6,936 nucleotides of DNA from Candidatus Bathyarchaeota archaeon (GCA_023144075.1 JAGLGJ010000056.1:1-6936), one strand, 5' to 3'; positions 1 through 6,022 are shown, numbered from the stretch's first letter. The notes: generated by a model from the sequence alone, not told the origin. Translations and numbers: made by a program.

Positions 1-850
1 CAAGCTCATCGATGAAGATGATGCTTGGAGCATGTTTATTGGCTTCTTCAAATATTTCACGAAGTCTTGCTTCACTTTCACCATAATATTTACTCATGAT
101 CTCTGGGCCATTCAATGTGATGAAGTGAGCATCTGTCTCATTTGCAACAGCTTTAGCGATCAGAGTCTTTCCTGTTCCTGGAGGACCGTGTAAAAGTATT
201 CCTTTTGGAGGTTCTACACCTAGTTTCTCAAATAATTGAGGATAGCGGAGAGGAAGTTCCATCATTTCTCTTACTCGCTGGATCTGGTTGCCTAAGCCGC
301 CGATGTCTTCATAGGTTATTCTCGGTGCCTTTTTGACTACGTCAGCTGTCTTCTCGGAGACCTCGACTTTTGTGAGAGAAGTGATCACAACAGCTTCAGC
401 ACGAGGACGAACTTTGGCTACAACAAATTCAACTATTGTTCCAAAAAAATTGAATCTGATCCTATCTCCTTCCATAACAGGAAAAGCTTCCAACACCTTT
501 CCAAGATATTCCTCAGCGCCACCCAATTGAATAGGCTCTACCGGAGCCAATAACACGTTTGAAGCATCTTTTCCTTCTATCTTAGAAACTTCAACTTTAT
601 CATCAATTCCCACTCCAGCGTTTCCTCTTGTTGATCCATCAATTCTTATTATTGCAGCCTCTCTATCCTCGATATATTCTGGTATTACCTTAGCTACTGT
701 ACGCCGCTTGCCTTTCAGGGAGATCAGATCGCCTGTACTCGCCCCAAGTTTCTTCATTAAATCAATATCTAACTTTGCAATTCCACGAGCTGCATCACGT
801 TTTAGCGCATCTTTTACTCGAAGAGTCAAAACACCTTTAGATGAAGACAT
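1..850 (-). CDS. cdc48: CDC48/VCP-type AAA+ ATPase, N-terminal part (cut by window edge)
   Basis: This is the archaeal homologue of CDC48/p97/VAT, a cytosolic hexameric unfoldase that pulls proteins through a central pore using ATP. I translated the minus strand from the ATG at 850-848 and obtained 283 codons without a stop, running off the left edge. Residues about 5-90 fit the double-psi barrel N-domain (typical start VLTLRVKDAL, then GDLISLKGKR), and about 105-170 fit the second CDC48 N-subdomain. The D1 AAA module begins near residue 178 (ITYEDIGGLGNQI). It has Walker A GPPGTGKT at 222-229, a pore-loop region MSKYYGESEARLREIF at 252-267, and Walker B IIFIDE at 277-282. Full-length relatives have about 730 residues, so the rest of D1 and all of D2 lie outside. 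No lesion is visible. It is divergent from the acetyltransferase gene and functionally unrelated to the corrinoid genes. Family identity is nearly certain. Confidence 0.96.
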   Translation of the reverse strand, partial: MSSSKGVLTLRVKDALKRDAARGIAKLDIDLMKKLGASTGDLISLKGKRRTVAKVIPEYIEDREAAIIRIDGSTRGNAGVGIDDKVEVSKIEGKDASNVLLAPVEPIQLGGAEEYLGKVLEAFPVMEGDRIRFNFFGTIVEFVVAKVRPRAEAVVITSLTKVEVSEKTADVVKKAPRITYEDIGGLGNQIQRVREMMELPLRYPQLFEKLGVEPPKGILLHGPPGTGKTLIAKAVANETDAHFITLNGPEIMSKYYGESEARLREIFEEANKHAPSIIFIDEL

Positions 851-902
851 AATCAAACAGCACCAAATTACTACCGAAATTATTTAGGTGAATGTATGAT
901 GG

Positions 903-915
903 ATTTTAAAAACTT
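903..915 (-). promoter_or_regulatory. TATA-box candidate for cdc48
   Basis: Read on the minus strand, this is AAGTTTTTAAAAT. It lies about 55-65 bp upstream of the cdc48 ATG, which would place the transcription start near 880 and give a leader of about 30 nt. A weak Shine-Dalgarno-like GGTG sits about 12 nt before the start codon. The call rests on sequence and spacing only. Confidence 0.4.
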
Positions 916-936
916 ATTGTGCTAAATCTTTTCTAA

Positions 937-951
937 AATAGTTAGACTATT
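937..951. promoter_or_regulatory. Inverted repeat in the cdc48/acetyltransferase divergent promoter
   Basis: AATAGT-TAG-ACTATT is a perfect 6-bp inverted repeat with a 3-nt centre. It directly abuts a TATA-like element (GATATTTAG, 952-960) that would serve the acetyltransferase gene. Its position and symmetry would suit a dimeric regulator, but AT-rich palindromes of this size also arise by chance. Confidence 0.3.
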
Positions 952-960
952 GATATTTAG
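952..960 (+). promoter_or_regulatory. TATA-like element for the acetyltransferase gene
   Basis: GATATTTAG lies about 45 bp upstream of the TTG start. It would place transcription initiation near 980, just before the Shine-Dalgarno at 990-994. The match to an archaeal TATA box is only fair. Confidence 0.3.
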
Positions 961-989
961 AAGTTAAAATAACACATTAAGAAATTAAA

Positions 990-994
990 TGAGG
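990..994 (+). promoter_or_regulatory. Shine-Dalgarno that supports the TTG start at 1002
   Basis: TGAGG lies 7 nt before the TTG at 1002-1004. That is good spacing and favours TTG over the in-frame GTG at 1011, which would be 16 nt away. Confidence 0.55.
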
Positions 995-1001
995 CATCAA
1001 G

Positions 1002-1487
1002 TTGGAACATGTGAGAATTAGAACTGTAAAGAAAGAAGACTTCTTAGAAATTATGAATCTCGCCAGCAAATGTGCCCCAATACCGATTGAAAGAGATTCC
1101 ATCTATCATTTGTTCACTAAATATTTTGCAAATACATGCTTTGTAGCTGAGAAGGATAACAAGATCGTTGGCTATATTCTAGGATTTATTTCCCAACTAG
1201 AGAAAAATATTGCATATATTCATAACATATGTATTTCTCCAGATTTGAGACGGAAAAAGATTGGTAGCAGCCTATATCAGAAATTCTTTCAAAATATGAA
1301 GAAAGAGAAATGTCAGAAAATTTTTCTGATAATAAATCCTTCAAATAAACTCTCAATCAGCTACCATGAATCATTAGGCTTCAATATTTCAAAAGAAGGA
1401 GAAGAAATTTATATTGAGGGGATTAGGGCAACTAAAAACTATAATGGTCCCGGAAAACACATGGTCATCATGTGTAAATCCCTATAG
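1002..1487 (+). CDS. GNAT-family N-acetyltransferase
   Basis: A 161-residue GCN5-related acetyltransferase, expected to move an acetyl group from acetyl-CoA to an amine in the cytosol. The acceptor is not identifiable. The fold can be followed along the chain. The opening strand is VRIRTVKKEDF (4-14) and the second strand is FVAEKDNKIVGYILGF (47-62). The beta4 signature AYIHNICISPDLR (71-83) leads into the acetyl-CoA pyrophosphate loop RRKKIGSSL (83-91), matching the R/Q-x-x-G-x-G/A motif with Ser at the last position. The late motif NPSNKLSISYHESLGF (112-127) contains the tyrosine often used as general acid (Y121). Its length is normal for a single-domain GNAT. The start is TTG, chosen from the Shine-Dalgarno at 990-994; GTG at 1011 would remove three residues. 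It could be a RimI-like protein acetylase or a small-molecule enzyme; I see no basis to choose. It is separated by 139 bp from pfkA and probably not in its operon. Confidence 0.9.
   Translation: MEHVRIRTVKKEDFLEIMNLASKCAPIPIERDSIYHLFTKYFANTCFVAEKDNKIVGYILGFISQLEKNIAYIHNICISPDLRRKKIGSSLYQKFFQNMKKEKCQKIFLIINPSNKLSISYHESLGFNISKEGEEIYIEGIRATKNYNGPGKHMVIMCKSL
1457..1475. repeat. Hairpin-forming inverted repeat at the 3' end of the acetyltransferase gene
   Basis: ACACATG-GTCAT-CATGTGT is a perfect 7-bp stem with a 5-nt loop, ending 12 bp before the stop codon ends. A T-rich stretch (TTCTTTATTT, roughly 1501-1510) follows. It could help end or stabilise the transcript, or be an accident of the Lys-His-Met-Val-Ile-Met-Cys coding sequence. 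Confidence 0.35.
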
Positions 1488-1561
1488 AAATTGTTGTATC
1501 ATTCTTTATTTAATCAAGGAATAGTTTAGAAATAAGATCATGAGTTATTATCATCTCGAAG

Positions 1562-1569
1562 TATAAAAA
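1562..1569 (+). promoter_or_regulatory. TATA box candidate for pfkA
   Basis: TATAAAAA, preceded by a purine-rich CGAAG that could act as a BRE, lies about 60 bp before the TTG start. It would give transcription from about 1590 and a leader of about 36 nt holding the strong Shine-Dalgarno. A second TATAAAA at about 1594-1600 is close enough to the start to give a nearly leaderless message; the Shine-Dalgarno argues for the first. Confidence 0.45.
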
Positions 1570-1613
1570 TAGGCTTTGAATCTTAAATGGTTTAAGTCTA
1601 AATTATAAAATTA

Positions 1614-1620
1614 GAGAGGA
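1614..1620 (+). promoter_or_regulatory. Shine-Dalgarno that fixes the pfkA TTG start
   Basis: GAGAGGA lies 6 nt before the TTG at 1627. It is the strongest ribosome binding site in the window and makes the non-ATG start credible. Confidence 0.65.
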
Positions 1621-1626
1621 AAAATT

Positions 1627-2586
1627 TTGCGTTTTGGTTTAGCGACAACTGGTGGAGACGCCCCAGGAATGAATGCTACTATTAGAGCAGTCGTCAGGAC
1701 AGCGGTCAGCAAGAACATAGAAATTTTCGGTTTCAAACGTGGTTATGCAGGAATACTGGCTAATGAATATGATGTCCTGGATGCCAGAAAAGTTGGTGGT
1801 ATAATGCACTTAGGCGGCACTTTTCTGAAAACATCAAGGGCCGAATTAATGAAAAGTGATGAAGGAATATCCCAAGCATCTCAAATATTGAAAAAAAATA
1901 GACTTGATGGCCTTATAATTGTTGGAGGAGATGGCTCATTTAAGGCAGCGTTAAGAATTCACAACACAAGTCAAATTCCAGTTATAGGAATACCTGCCAC
2001 AATAGATAATGATCTACCTGGAACAGATACAACAATAGGATTTGATACTGCTATAAATACCGCCTTAGGTGCAATTGACAAGATTAGGGACACAGCAACC
2101 TCCCATGAAAGAGTCTTCGTCGTTGAAGTCATGGGACGAAACAGAGGATTTCTCGCATTAGAAGTGGGATTAGCATCAGGAGCAGAAATAATCCTTATCC
2201 CTGAAATCGGTTGCAGCCAAGAAGACGTTTGTGCTAAGCTTGCAGAAAGTAATCGTAAAGGTAAGAAATCAGGAATAATAATAATGGCAGAAGGTTCAGC
2301 TGATTGCTTGAATTTAAAAGATATTATTGAGAAAAAATTAAGTTTTGAAGTTAGAATTACACGTCTAGGTCACATGCAAAGAGGAGGTAGCCCAACTGCA
2401 TTTAGTAGGATATTAGCTTGCAAAATGGGTTCAGCAAGTATTGACTTCTTACTAAATGGGAGGACGAAAGATATGACGGCAATACAAGGGAGAGAAATAG
2501 TCCCAGTTGATCTTGACTATACATGTACTACCGAAAAACAAATAGACAAACGAGTCTATGAACAAGCACTTACATTATCTATTTAG
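1627..2586 (+). CDS. pfkA: 6-phosphofructokinase, PfkA family
   Basis: Phosphorylates fructose 6-phosphate to fructose 1,6-bisphosphate in glycolysis. The 319 residues match the usual length of the bacterial short-form enzyme. Family motifs are in order: TGGDAPGMN (8-16), GGTFLKTSR (63-71), the nucleotide loop GGDGS (100-104), the catalytic segment PATIDND (123-129) with the expected base D127, the substrate loop MGRNRG (169-174), AEGS (221-224) and LGHMQRGGSP (247-256). GGDGS, with Gly not Asp after the GGD, predicts ATP rather than pyrophosphate as donor. Position 124 is Ala, neither the Gly of classic ATP enzymes nor the Lys of pyrophosphate enzymes, so donor choice should be tested. The start is TTG, set by a strong Shine-Dalgarno; translation continues RFGLATTGGD as in relatives. 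The RACo-like gene follows after 83 bp on the same strand and may be co-transcribed. PfkA enzymes are uncommon in archaea, which mostly use ADP-dependent or PfkB-type kinases, so ancient transfer from bacteria is plausible. No lesion is visible. Confidence 0.94.
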   Translation: MRFGLATTGGDAPGMNATIRAVVRTAVSKNIEIFGFKRGYAGILANEYDVLDARKVGGIMHLGGTFLKTSRAELMKSDEGISQASQILKKNRLDGLIIVGGDGSFKAALRIHNTSQIPVIGIPATIDNDLPGTDTTIGFDTAINTALGAIDKIRDTATSHERVFVVEVMGRNRGFLALEVGLASGAEIILIPEIGCSQEDVCAKLAESNRKGKKSGIIIMAEGSADCLNLKDIIEKKLSFEVRITRLGHMQRGGSPTAFSRILACKMGSASIDFLLNGRTKDMTAIQGREIVPVDLDYTCTTEKQIDKRVYEQALTLSI

Positions 2587-2658
2587 AATGTCTTTAATGA
2601 AGCTCAAATCTAAAGCAAGTTATTGATATTTATGAAATTGTAAATGAATAGACTCGCC

Positions 2659-2662
2659 AGGA
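2659..2662 (+). promoter_or_regulatory. Ribosome binding site of the RACo-like gene
   Basis: AGGA lies 7 nt before the ATG at 2670. A TATA-like ATATTTAT at about 2626-2633 sits within the 83-bp gap after pfkA, so the gene could have its own promoter with a short leader, be read through from pfkA, or both. Confidence 0.4.
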
Positions 2663-2669
2663 CGCCAAC

Positions 2670-4268
2670 ATGCCAGAAATCATTTTTAGTCCAAGTAATA
2701 AGAAGGCAAAGCTAGAGCAAGATAGAACAGTTCTATCGTACATCCAAGAACTTGGAATAAACATTAGTGCATCCTGTGGTGGACGTGGCATATGCCGAGG
2801 ATGTCTTGTAAAAATAGATCAAAAAGAAAATCTAAACGATCTTACGAAAATAGAGATAGAATTCATAAAAGATCAAGCATATAGACTAGCCTGTCAAGCG
2901 AAAATCGTCAGAGAAATAGAAGACATCTTTGTTGAGATCCCAGAATTTCGAAAATATAAAATTCTAACTAAAGGAAAAACCAGGAAGATTTCTTTAAATC
3001 CGTTTGTCACGAAGAAAAGATCTATAATAAGTTCAAAAGTCTTCTCGGAAAATAATGAGATTGATAAATATAAAGGAGAAATTTACGGCTTAGCTCTAGA
3101 TATTGGCACTACAACAATTTCGATGTCTTGGATAGATCTAGAGACAGGACAGGAACGATTCATTTCTTCATCATTAAATCCTCAGATGAGCTATGGAGAT
3201 AATGTAATTGATAGAATAAATTATGCAAAAACAAAAGATCAAAATCATCTTCGACAAGCTTTGGTTGATAGAATAAACGAAATGATCATACAAGGTCCGG
3301 TTAAAAGTGATCACATCTATGAAATTGTCGCTGTTGGAAATACTGTCATGAGAGACATAATTGTAAACAATTCAATAACAAAATTAGGAGAAGCACCATT
3401 TGAGCCAATAAGTAAGGAATCGGTACGGAAATGGGCCGAACAAATTGGAATAATCATACATCCAAAAGCGAAGGTATACAGTCTTCCGATCATTGGTCAT
3501 TTTGTTGGTGCAGATGCGCTTGCAGTGATATTGTCAACTGAAATGTATAAAAATCAAGAAATAACCATGGCGATAGATATAGGAACTAATACAGAGATAG
3601 CAATAGGTAACAGAGAAAAAATTATTGTAACTTCATGTGCATCGGGACCAGCTTTCGAAGGGTCAGGAATAAAATGTGGCACTGGAGCAATAGAAGGTGC
3701 AATAAGTCAAATAGAAATCAAAGATGATTTGAGTATTGAATATGAGACTATAGACGATGCATCTCCAAGTGGCATATGTGGTTCTGGATTAATCGATGTC
3801 CTTGCTGAAATGTTGGATAGAAACATTATTGATAAAAAAGGAAAATTCTTGAAAGGAGAAAATAAGTTCACTATAAAAGAAAATGGAAAACCAATTTTCA
3901 TAGATGGTGAGGATATAGATAATCTGAAACTTGCTAAAGCAGCAATACATGTTGGAACCAAGGCAGTTATGAGACATTATGGAGTCGAATTAAAAAATGT
4001 TGAGAGACTATATTTAGCTGGGGCCTTTGGAAATTATGTAGATCCATTAAAGGCAATAGAAATTGGTATGTTGCCTGATATTTCTCTGAAAAAAGTTGAG
4101 AGAGTTGGTAACGCTGCGATAGAAGGTGCAAGACAAGCTCTAATATCTAAAGAGAAAAGAAAAGATGCTGAAGTTATTCCGAAAAAAACTAAACATATCC
4201 GACTAGAAATGGAGAAAAACTTCCAAGACCAATTTGTAAACGGTTTATTATTTGATAAATACGAGTAA
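2670..4268 (+). CDS. RACo-like ATP-dependent reductive activator of corrinoid proteins ([2Fe-2S] plus ASKHA ATPase)
   Basis: Corrinoid proteins are inactivated when Co(I) oxidises to Co(II). RACo-type proteins use ATP and an electron from their Fe-S domain to restore Co(I). The first 90 residues form a plant-type [2Fe-2S] ferredoxin domain, with C36, C42, C45 (CGGRGICRGC, the C-x5-C-x2-C pattern) and C75 (RLACQA). A linker follows, then an actin-like ASKHA ATPase. It shows a first phosphate loop LDIGTTTISM (143-152), PQMSYGDNVIDRI (171-183), AVGNTVM (221-227), a second phosphate loop AIDIGTNTEI (301-310), SCASGPAFEGSGI (322-334), GICGSGLIDV (368-377) and the adenosine-site motif LAGAFGNYVDP (449-459). 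At 532 residues it is about 100 shorter than the roughly 630-residue acetogen RACo. It lacks the C-terminal two-[4Fe-4S] module of methanogen RamA, ending instead in a RACo-like tail. The probable client, a corrinoid protein, is encoded convergently 22 bp downstream. The family assignment is firm; the client is inferred. Confidence 0.93.
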   Translation: MPEIIFSPSNKKAKLEQDRTVLSYIQELGINISASCGGRGICRGCLVKIDQKENLNDLTKIEIEFIKDQAYRLACQAKIVREIEDIFVEIPEFRKYKILTKGKTRKISLNPFVTKKRSIISSKVFSENNEIDKYKGEIYGLALDIGTTTISMSWIDLETGQERFISSSLNPQMSYGDNVIDRINYAKTKDQNHLRQALVDRINEMIIQGPVKSDHIYEIVAVGNTVMRDIIVNNSITKLGEAPFEPISKESVRKWAEQIGIIIHPKAKVYSLPIIGHFVGADALAVILSTEMYKNQEITMAIDIGTNTEIAIGNREKIIVTSCASGPAFEGSGIKCGTGAIEGAISQIEIKDDLSIEYETIDDASPSGICGSGLIDVLAEMLDRNIIDKKGKFLKGENKFTIKENGKPIFIDGEDIDNLKLAKAAIHVGTKAVMRHYGVELKNVERLYLAGAFGNYVDPLKAIEIGMLPDISLKKVERVGNAAIEGARQALISKEKRKDAEVIPKKTKHIRLEMEKNFQDQFVNGLLFDKYE

Positions 4269-4290
4269 TATCAGAATAGTTATTTCAATT

Positions 4291-4938
4291 CTATTTTTTC
4301 ATAAGAGCTAAACACTTTTTCACTCCATCGATGCAATTTTGACCATATGCATCGGCTCCTATTCTATTTGCATAGTCCTCAGTTACAGGTTTCCCGCCTA
4401 CTATGATTTTAATTTCATCTCTCAACTTATCTTCTTTTAACTGAAGTACAACATCTTCCATATATGATATGGTTGATGTTAAGAGCGCTGACATTCCTAG
4501 AACATCAGGTTTTTCTTCTCTTATTCTTTGAACGAATAATTCTTTACTGATGTCAACTCCTAAATCGATAACCTTGAACCCATTTGATTCAAGCATTATG
4601 CCCAAGATTGTTTTACCTATATCATGAACGTCGCCTTTCACCGTACCTAGAATAACTATTCCTTTGACTTTGGTGGTTCTATTGAAATGGGGCTTAAGAA
4701 TCTGGACTGCCTTTTTCATATTTCGACCGGAGATTATCAAGTCAGATGTGAAATATTTTCTGAATTCCTTGTTCTCATAGCCTTTACCTATATCATCTAA
4801 ACCTGTAGACAAGTGTCTGAAGATAATGTAAGGATCCTTTCCTTTCGATAAATTCTCATTGCAATAATCTTTAATTTTATTTCCTTTGAAGTCAAGGAGA
4901 ATCTCCAGAATTTTATTGAGATCTATCTGTTCTGACAT
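4291..4938 (-). CDS. Methyltransferase corrinoid protein (MtbC/MttC type)
   Basis: A 215-residue B12-carrying protein that passes a methyl group from a substrate-specific methyltransferase to a second one. Residues about 5-88 form the four-helix cap (B12-binding_2 type; LNKILEILLDFKGNKI, then LSTGLDDIGKGYENKEF). Residues about 90-215 form the Rossmann-like cobalamin-binding domain. The signature D-x-H-x-x-G is GDVHDIG (102-108), with H105 as the lower axial cobalt ligand; S150-x-L152 and the VGGKPV loop (180-185) are the other two binding motifs. Length and domain order match MtaC/MtbC/MttC, and no C-terminal Fe-S or activator domain is attached. It lacks the partner methyltransferase that usually lies beside it, so the substrate (methanol, methylamine, methoxyl compound or other) cannot be named. 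It converges on the RACo-like gene, its likely reactivator, and diverges from a surface-protein gene over 130 bp. The start ATG has a GGGA seven nt upstream, an acceptable weak ribosome site. Confidence 0.93.
   Translation of the reverse strand: MSEQIDLNKILEILLDFKGNKIKDYCNENLSKGKDPYIIFRHLSTGLDDIGKGYENKEFRKYFTSDLIISGRNMKKAVQILKPHFNRTTKVKGIVILGTVKGDVHDIGKTILGIMLESNGFKVIDLGVDISKELFVQRIREEKPDVLGMSALLTSTISYMEDVVLQLKEDKLRDEIKIIVGGKPVTEDYANRIGADAYGQNCIDGVKKCLALMKK
4294..4299 (+). terminator. T-tract likely ending the RACo-like transcript
   Basis: A run of six T starts 26 nt after the RACo stop codon, within the last codons of the convergent corrinoid gene. Archaeal termination commonly occurs at such T-runs without a hairpin. 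The 22-bp gap between the two genes means their 3' ends probably overlap. Confidence 0.3.
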
Positions 4939-4953
4939 TATCTATCCCAAATA

Positions 4954-4981
4954 GCGTGTGCGCGATAACGGTTCCAGTTAT
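4954..4981 (-). promoter_or_regulatory. GC-rich patch and small inverted repeat in the corrinoid gene's leader
   Basis: Between the predicted promoter and the ATG lies an unusually GC-rich block (GCGTGTGCGCG on the plus strand, 4954-4964) in otherwise AT-rich DNA. The inverted repeat ATAAC-N7-GTTAT (4965-4981) follows directly. It lies at the predicted transcription start and could be a regulator site. It does not resemble a cobalamin riboswitch: it is far too short and I saw no B12-box-like sequence. Confidence 0.25.
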
Positions 4982-4996
4982 TAGATCCCTCTAATT

Positions 4997-5008
4997 CTAT
5001 ATAATTTT
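4997..5008. promoter_or_regulatory. TATA-box candidate of the divergent corrinoid / surface-protein promoter
   Basis: Minus-strand AAAATTATATAG is a good archaeal TATA element. It would start the corrinoid transcript near 4975 with a leader of about 35 nt. Because TATATAAT is nearly symmetrical it could also fire toward the plus strand, starting near 5030, although a closer TATA exists for that gene. Confidence 0.45.
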
Positions 5009-5033
5009 GAATCAGTATGAACAAGTATTCAAA

Positions 5034-5041
5034 CTTTAAAT
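5034..5041 (+). promoter_or_regulatory. TATA-box candidate giving a near-leaderless surface-protein mRNA
   Basis: CTTTAAAT is centred about 30 bp before the GTG start at 5069. Transcription should therefore begin within a few bases of the start codon. This fits the lack of a usable Shine-Dalgarno (the only AGG lies about 20 nt away, at 5046-5048). Confidence 0.4.
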
Positions 5042-5068
5042 CCAAAGGTCTAGCCGTATAATGTTCAA

Positions 5069-5968
5069 GTGAATATATTGAGATCTATACTGCCTACTGC
5101 GATCGTATGTCTGATCTTTGTATTTGCTCCTCTAGCCTATGGATACGGCCAATCAGAATCAGAGATCACCAGCCAATCATCTGTGAACCCAGTCACTGTA
5201 GATGGTATGTGGACAACAGAGGATGAATGGTCTGATGCTACCGAATTATTGGAAGAGGGCGCTATGTTTGCGATCAAAGATGATTCTGAATTTCTCTATG
5301 TTCTCATGGATTTTATTGAAGATAACAATATGGAGACTGGTGACTTGGGAGGAATTAATTTTGACCTCTACAATGATAAGGCGGATAAGCCACAACCTGA
5401 TGATCTTTCGATAAGTCTGATTCATAGTTATCCGGAAGGCACAAAGGGATGGATCTTCCAAGGTAATGGGACTCATTGGATCGTCATATGGAAAGAAGAC
5501 ATGGATATTGCAGATCCTTTGGGAATAATGTCAGCATCGACTAATATTACTGATAATAATCCTTATTCGGAATCGCCACACGTTATCTACGAGTTCGCCA
5601 TTCCAAGATTCATATTCGAAAATGCTTCACAGACAGGATTCACAGTATTCCTAGAAGACCGCGAAGCTAACGGGGAATTACGCTTGGCAGTAAATCTTCC
5701 TAAAACAGCTGATTACTATCCAGCCAGTTGGGATACCCTAACATTTGCAACTCAGTCAGGAGAAACATCTTCCCCTACGGAATCACCAACGACACAGACT
5801 ACAACGGAGCAATCACCAACGGTCACAGAGACAACTCCTCAACAGCCTGTTGCACCGCCTCAACCTGGTGCAGGATCACAGCAAAGAGCAATAATTATCG
5901 TAATTGCTGCAATTGTTATTATTGCAATTCTATTATTCAGGGGAAGTAAGAAACCCAAAAAGAAATAA
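5069..5968 (+). CDS. Membrane-anchored surface protein with DOMON/CBM9-like domain
   Basis: A 299-residue exported protein. Residues 1-26 are a signal peptide (hydrophobic core ILPTAIVCLIFVFAPLA). About 40-228 form one beta-rich domain opening with VDGMWTTEDEWSDATEL, then a strand FAIKDDSEFLYVLMDF (67-82). This pattern is typical of DOMON/CBM9-like folds that bind sugars or, in some DOMON proteins, heme. About 229-272 is a low-complexity Ser/Thr/Pro/Gln stalk. Residues 274-290 are a transmembrane helix, followed by the basic tail RGSKKPKKK, so the domain should face outside. Three N-glycosylation sequons (N133-G-T, N159-I-T, N185-A-S) agree with that. The start is GTG at 5069, the only in-frame start after the upstream TAG at 5051. 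TTG at 5078 is a second option that keeps the signal peptide. The ligand is unknown. No heme-ligand pattern can be assigned with confidence. It is divergent from the corrinoid gene and convergent with the ArsR-like gene. Confidence 0.85.
   Translation: MNILRSILPTAIVCLIFVFAPLAYGYGQSESEITSQSSVNPVTVDGMWTTEDEWSDATELLEEGAMFAIKDDSEFLYVLMDFIEDNNMETGDLGGINFDLYNDKADKPQPDDLSISLIHSYPEGTKGWIFQGNGTHWIVIWKEDMDIADPLGIMSASTNITDNNPYSESPHVIYEFAIPRFIFENASQTGFTVFLEDREANGELRLAVNLPKTADYYPASWDTLTFATQSGETSSPTESPTTQTTTEQSPTVTETTPQQPVAPPQPGAGSQQRAIIIVIAAIVIIAILLFRGSKKPKKK
5781..5821 (+). repeat. Direct repeat within the Ser/Thr/Pro stalk
   Basis: AATCACCAACG occurs at 5781-5791 and again at 5811-5821, exactly 30 bp apart. 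It encodes an approximate ten-residue repeat (ESPTTQTTTE then QSPTVTETTP). This points to stalk growth by tandem duplication, common in low-complexity surface-protein linkers. Confidence 0.6.
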
Positions 5969-5974
5969 AATTCC

Positions 5975-6004
5975 AGAATCACGAAATGTTGAATCTATGA
6001 TTCT
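5975..6004. terminator. Inverted repeat and flanking T-tracts between convergent genes
   Basis: AGAATCA (5975-5981) pairs with TGATTCT (5998-6004) over a 16-nt loop in the 54-bp gap between the surface-protein stop and the ArsR-like stop. A T6 run for the plus strand lies at 6046-6051. A T-rich run for the minus strand (TTTTATTTCTTTTT) lies at about 5957-5970. The layout suits a two-way terminator. Confidence 0.4.
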
Positions 6005-6022
6005 TAAATTAATTCTGATGAG

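Noticed and set aside
333..530. 65-codon plus-strand open frame
   Set aside because: It lies entirely antisense within the clearly coding cdc48 gene and has no domain-like content.
1313..1329. Palindrome TCAGAAAA-T-TTTTCTGA
   Set aside because: It lies in the middle of the acetyltransferase coding sequence in A/T-rich codons for Gln-Lys-Ile-Phe-Leu; no regulatory role is evident.
2654..2669. CGCCAGGACG before the RACo-like gene resembles CGCCAGCACG before the secreted-protein gene (6586-6595)
   Set aside because: A ten-base match with one mismatch is expected by chance among the intergenic bases here, so it was not treated as a shared regulatory motif.
3707..3977. Two overlapping minus-strand open frames
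   Set aside because: Both are antisense to the conserved ASKHA domain of the RACo-like gene and their translations look like random low-complexity sequence.
4939..5068. Possible cobalamin riboswitch upstream of the corrinoid gene
   Set aside because: The leader is only about 35 nt after the likely promoter, far too short, and no B12-box-like conserved sequence is present.
5202..5476. Open frames on both strands inside the surface-protein gene
   Set aside because: The 5069-5968 frame has a signal peptide, domain, stalk and anchor in one continuous frame; these overlap it in other frames.
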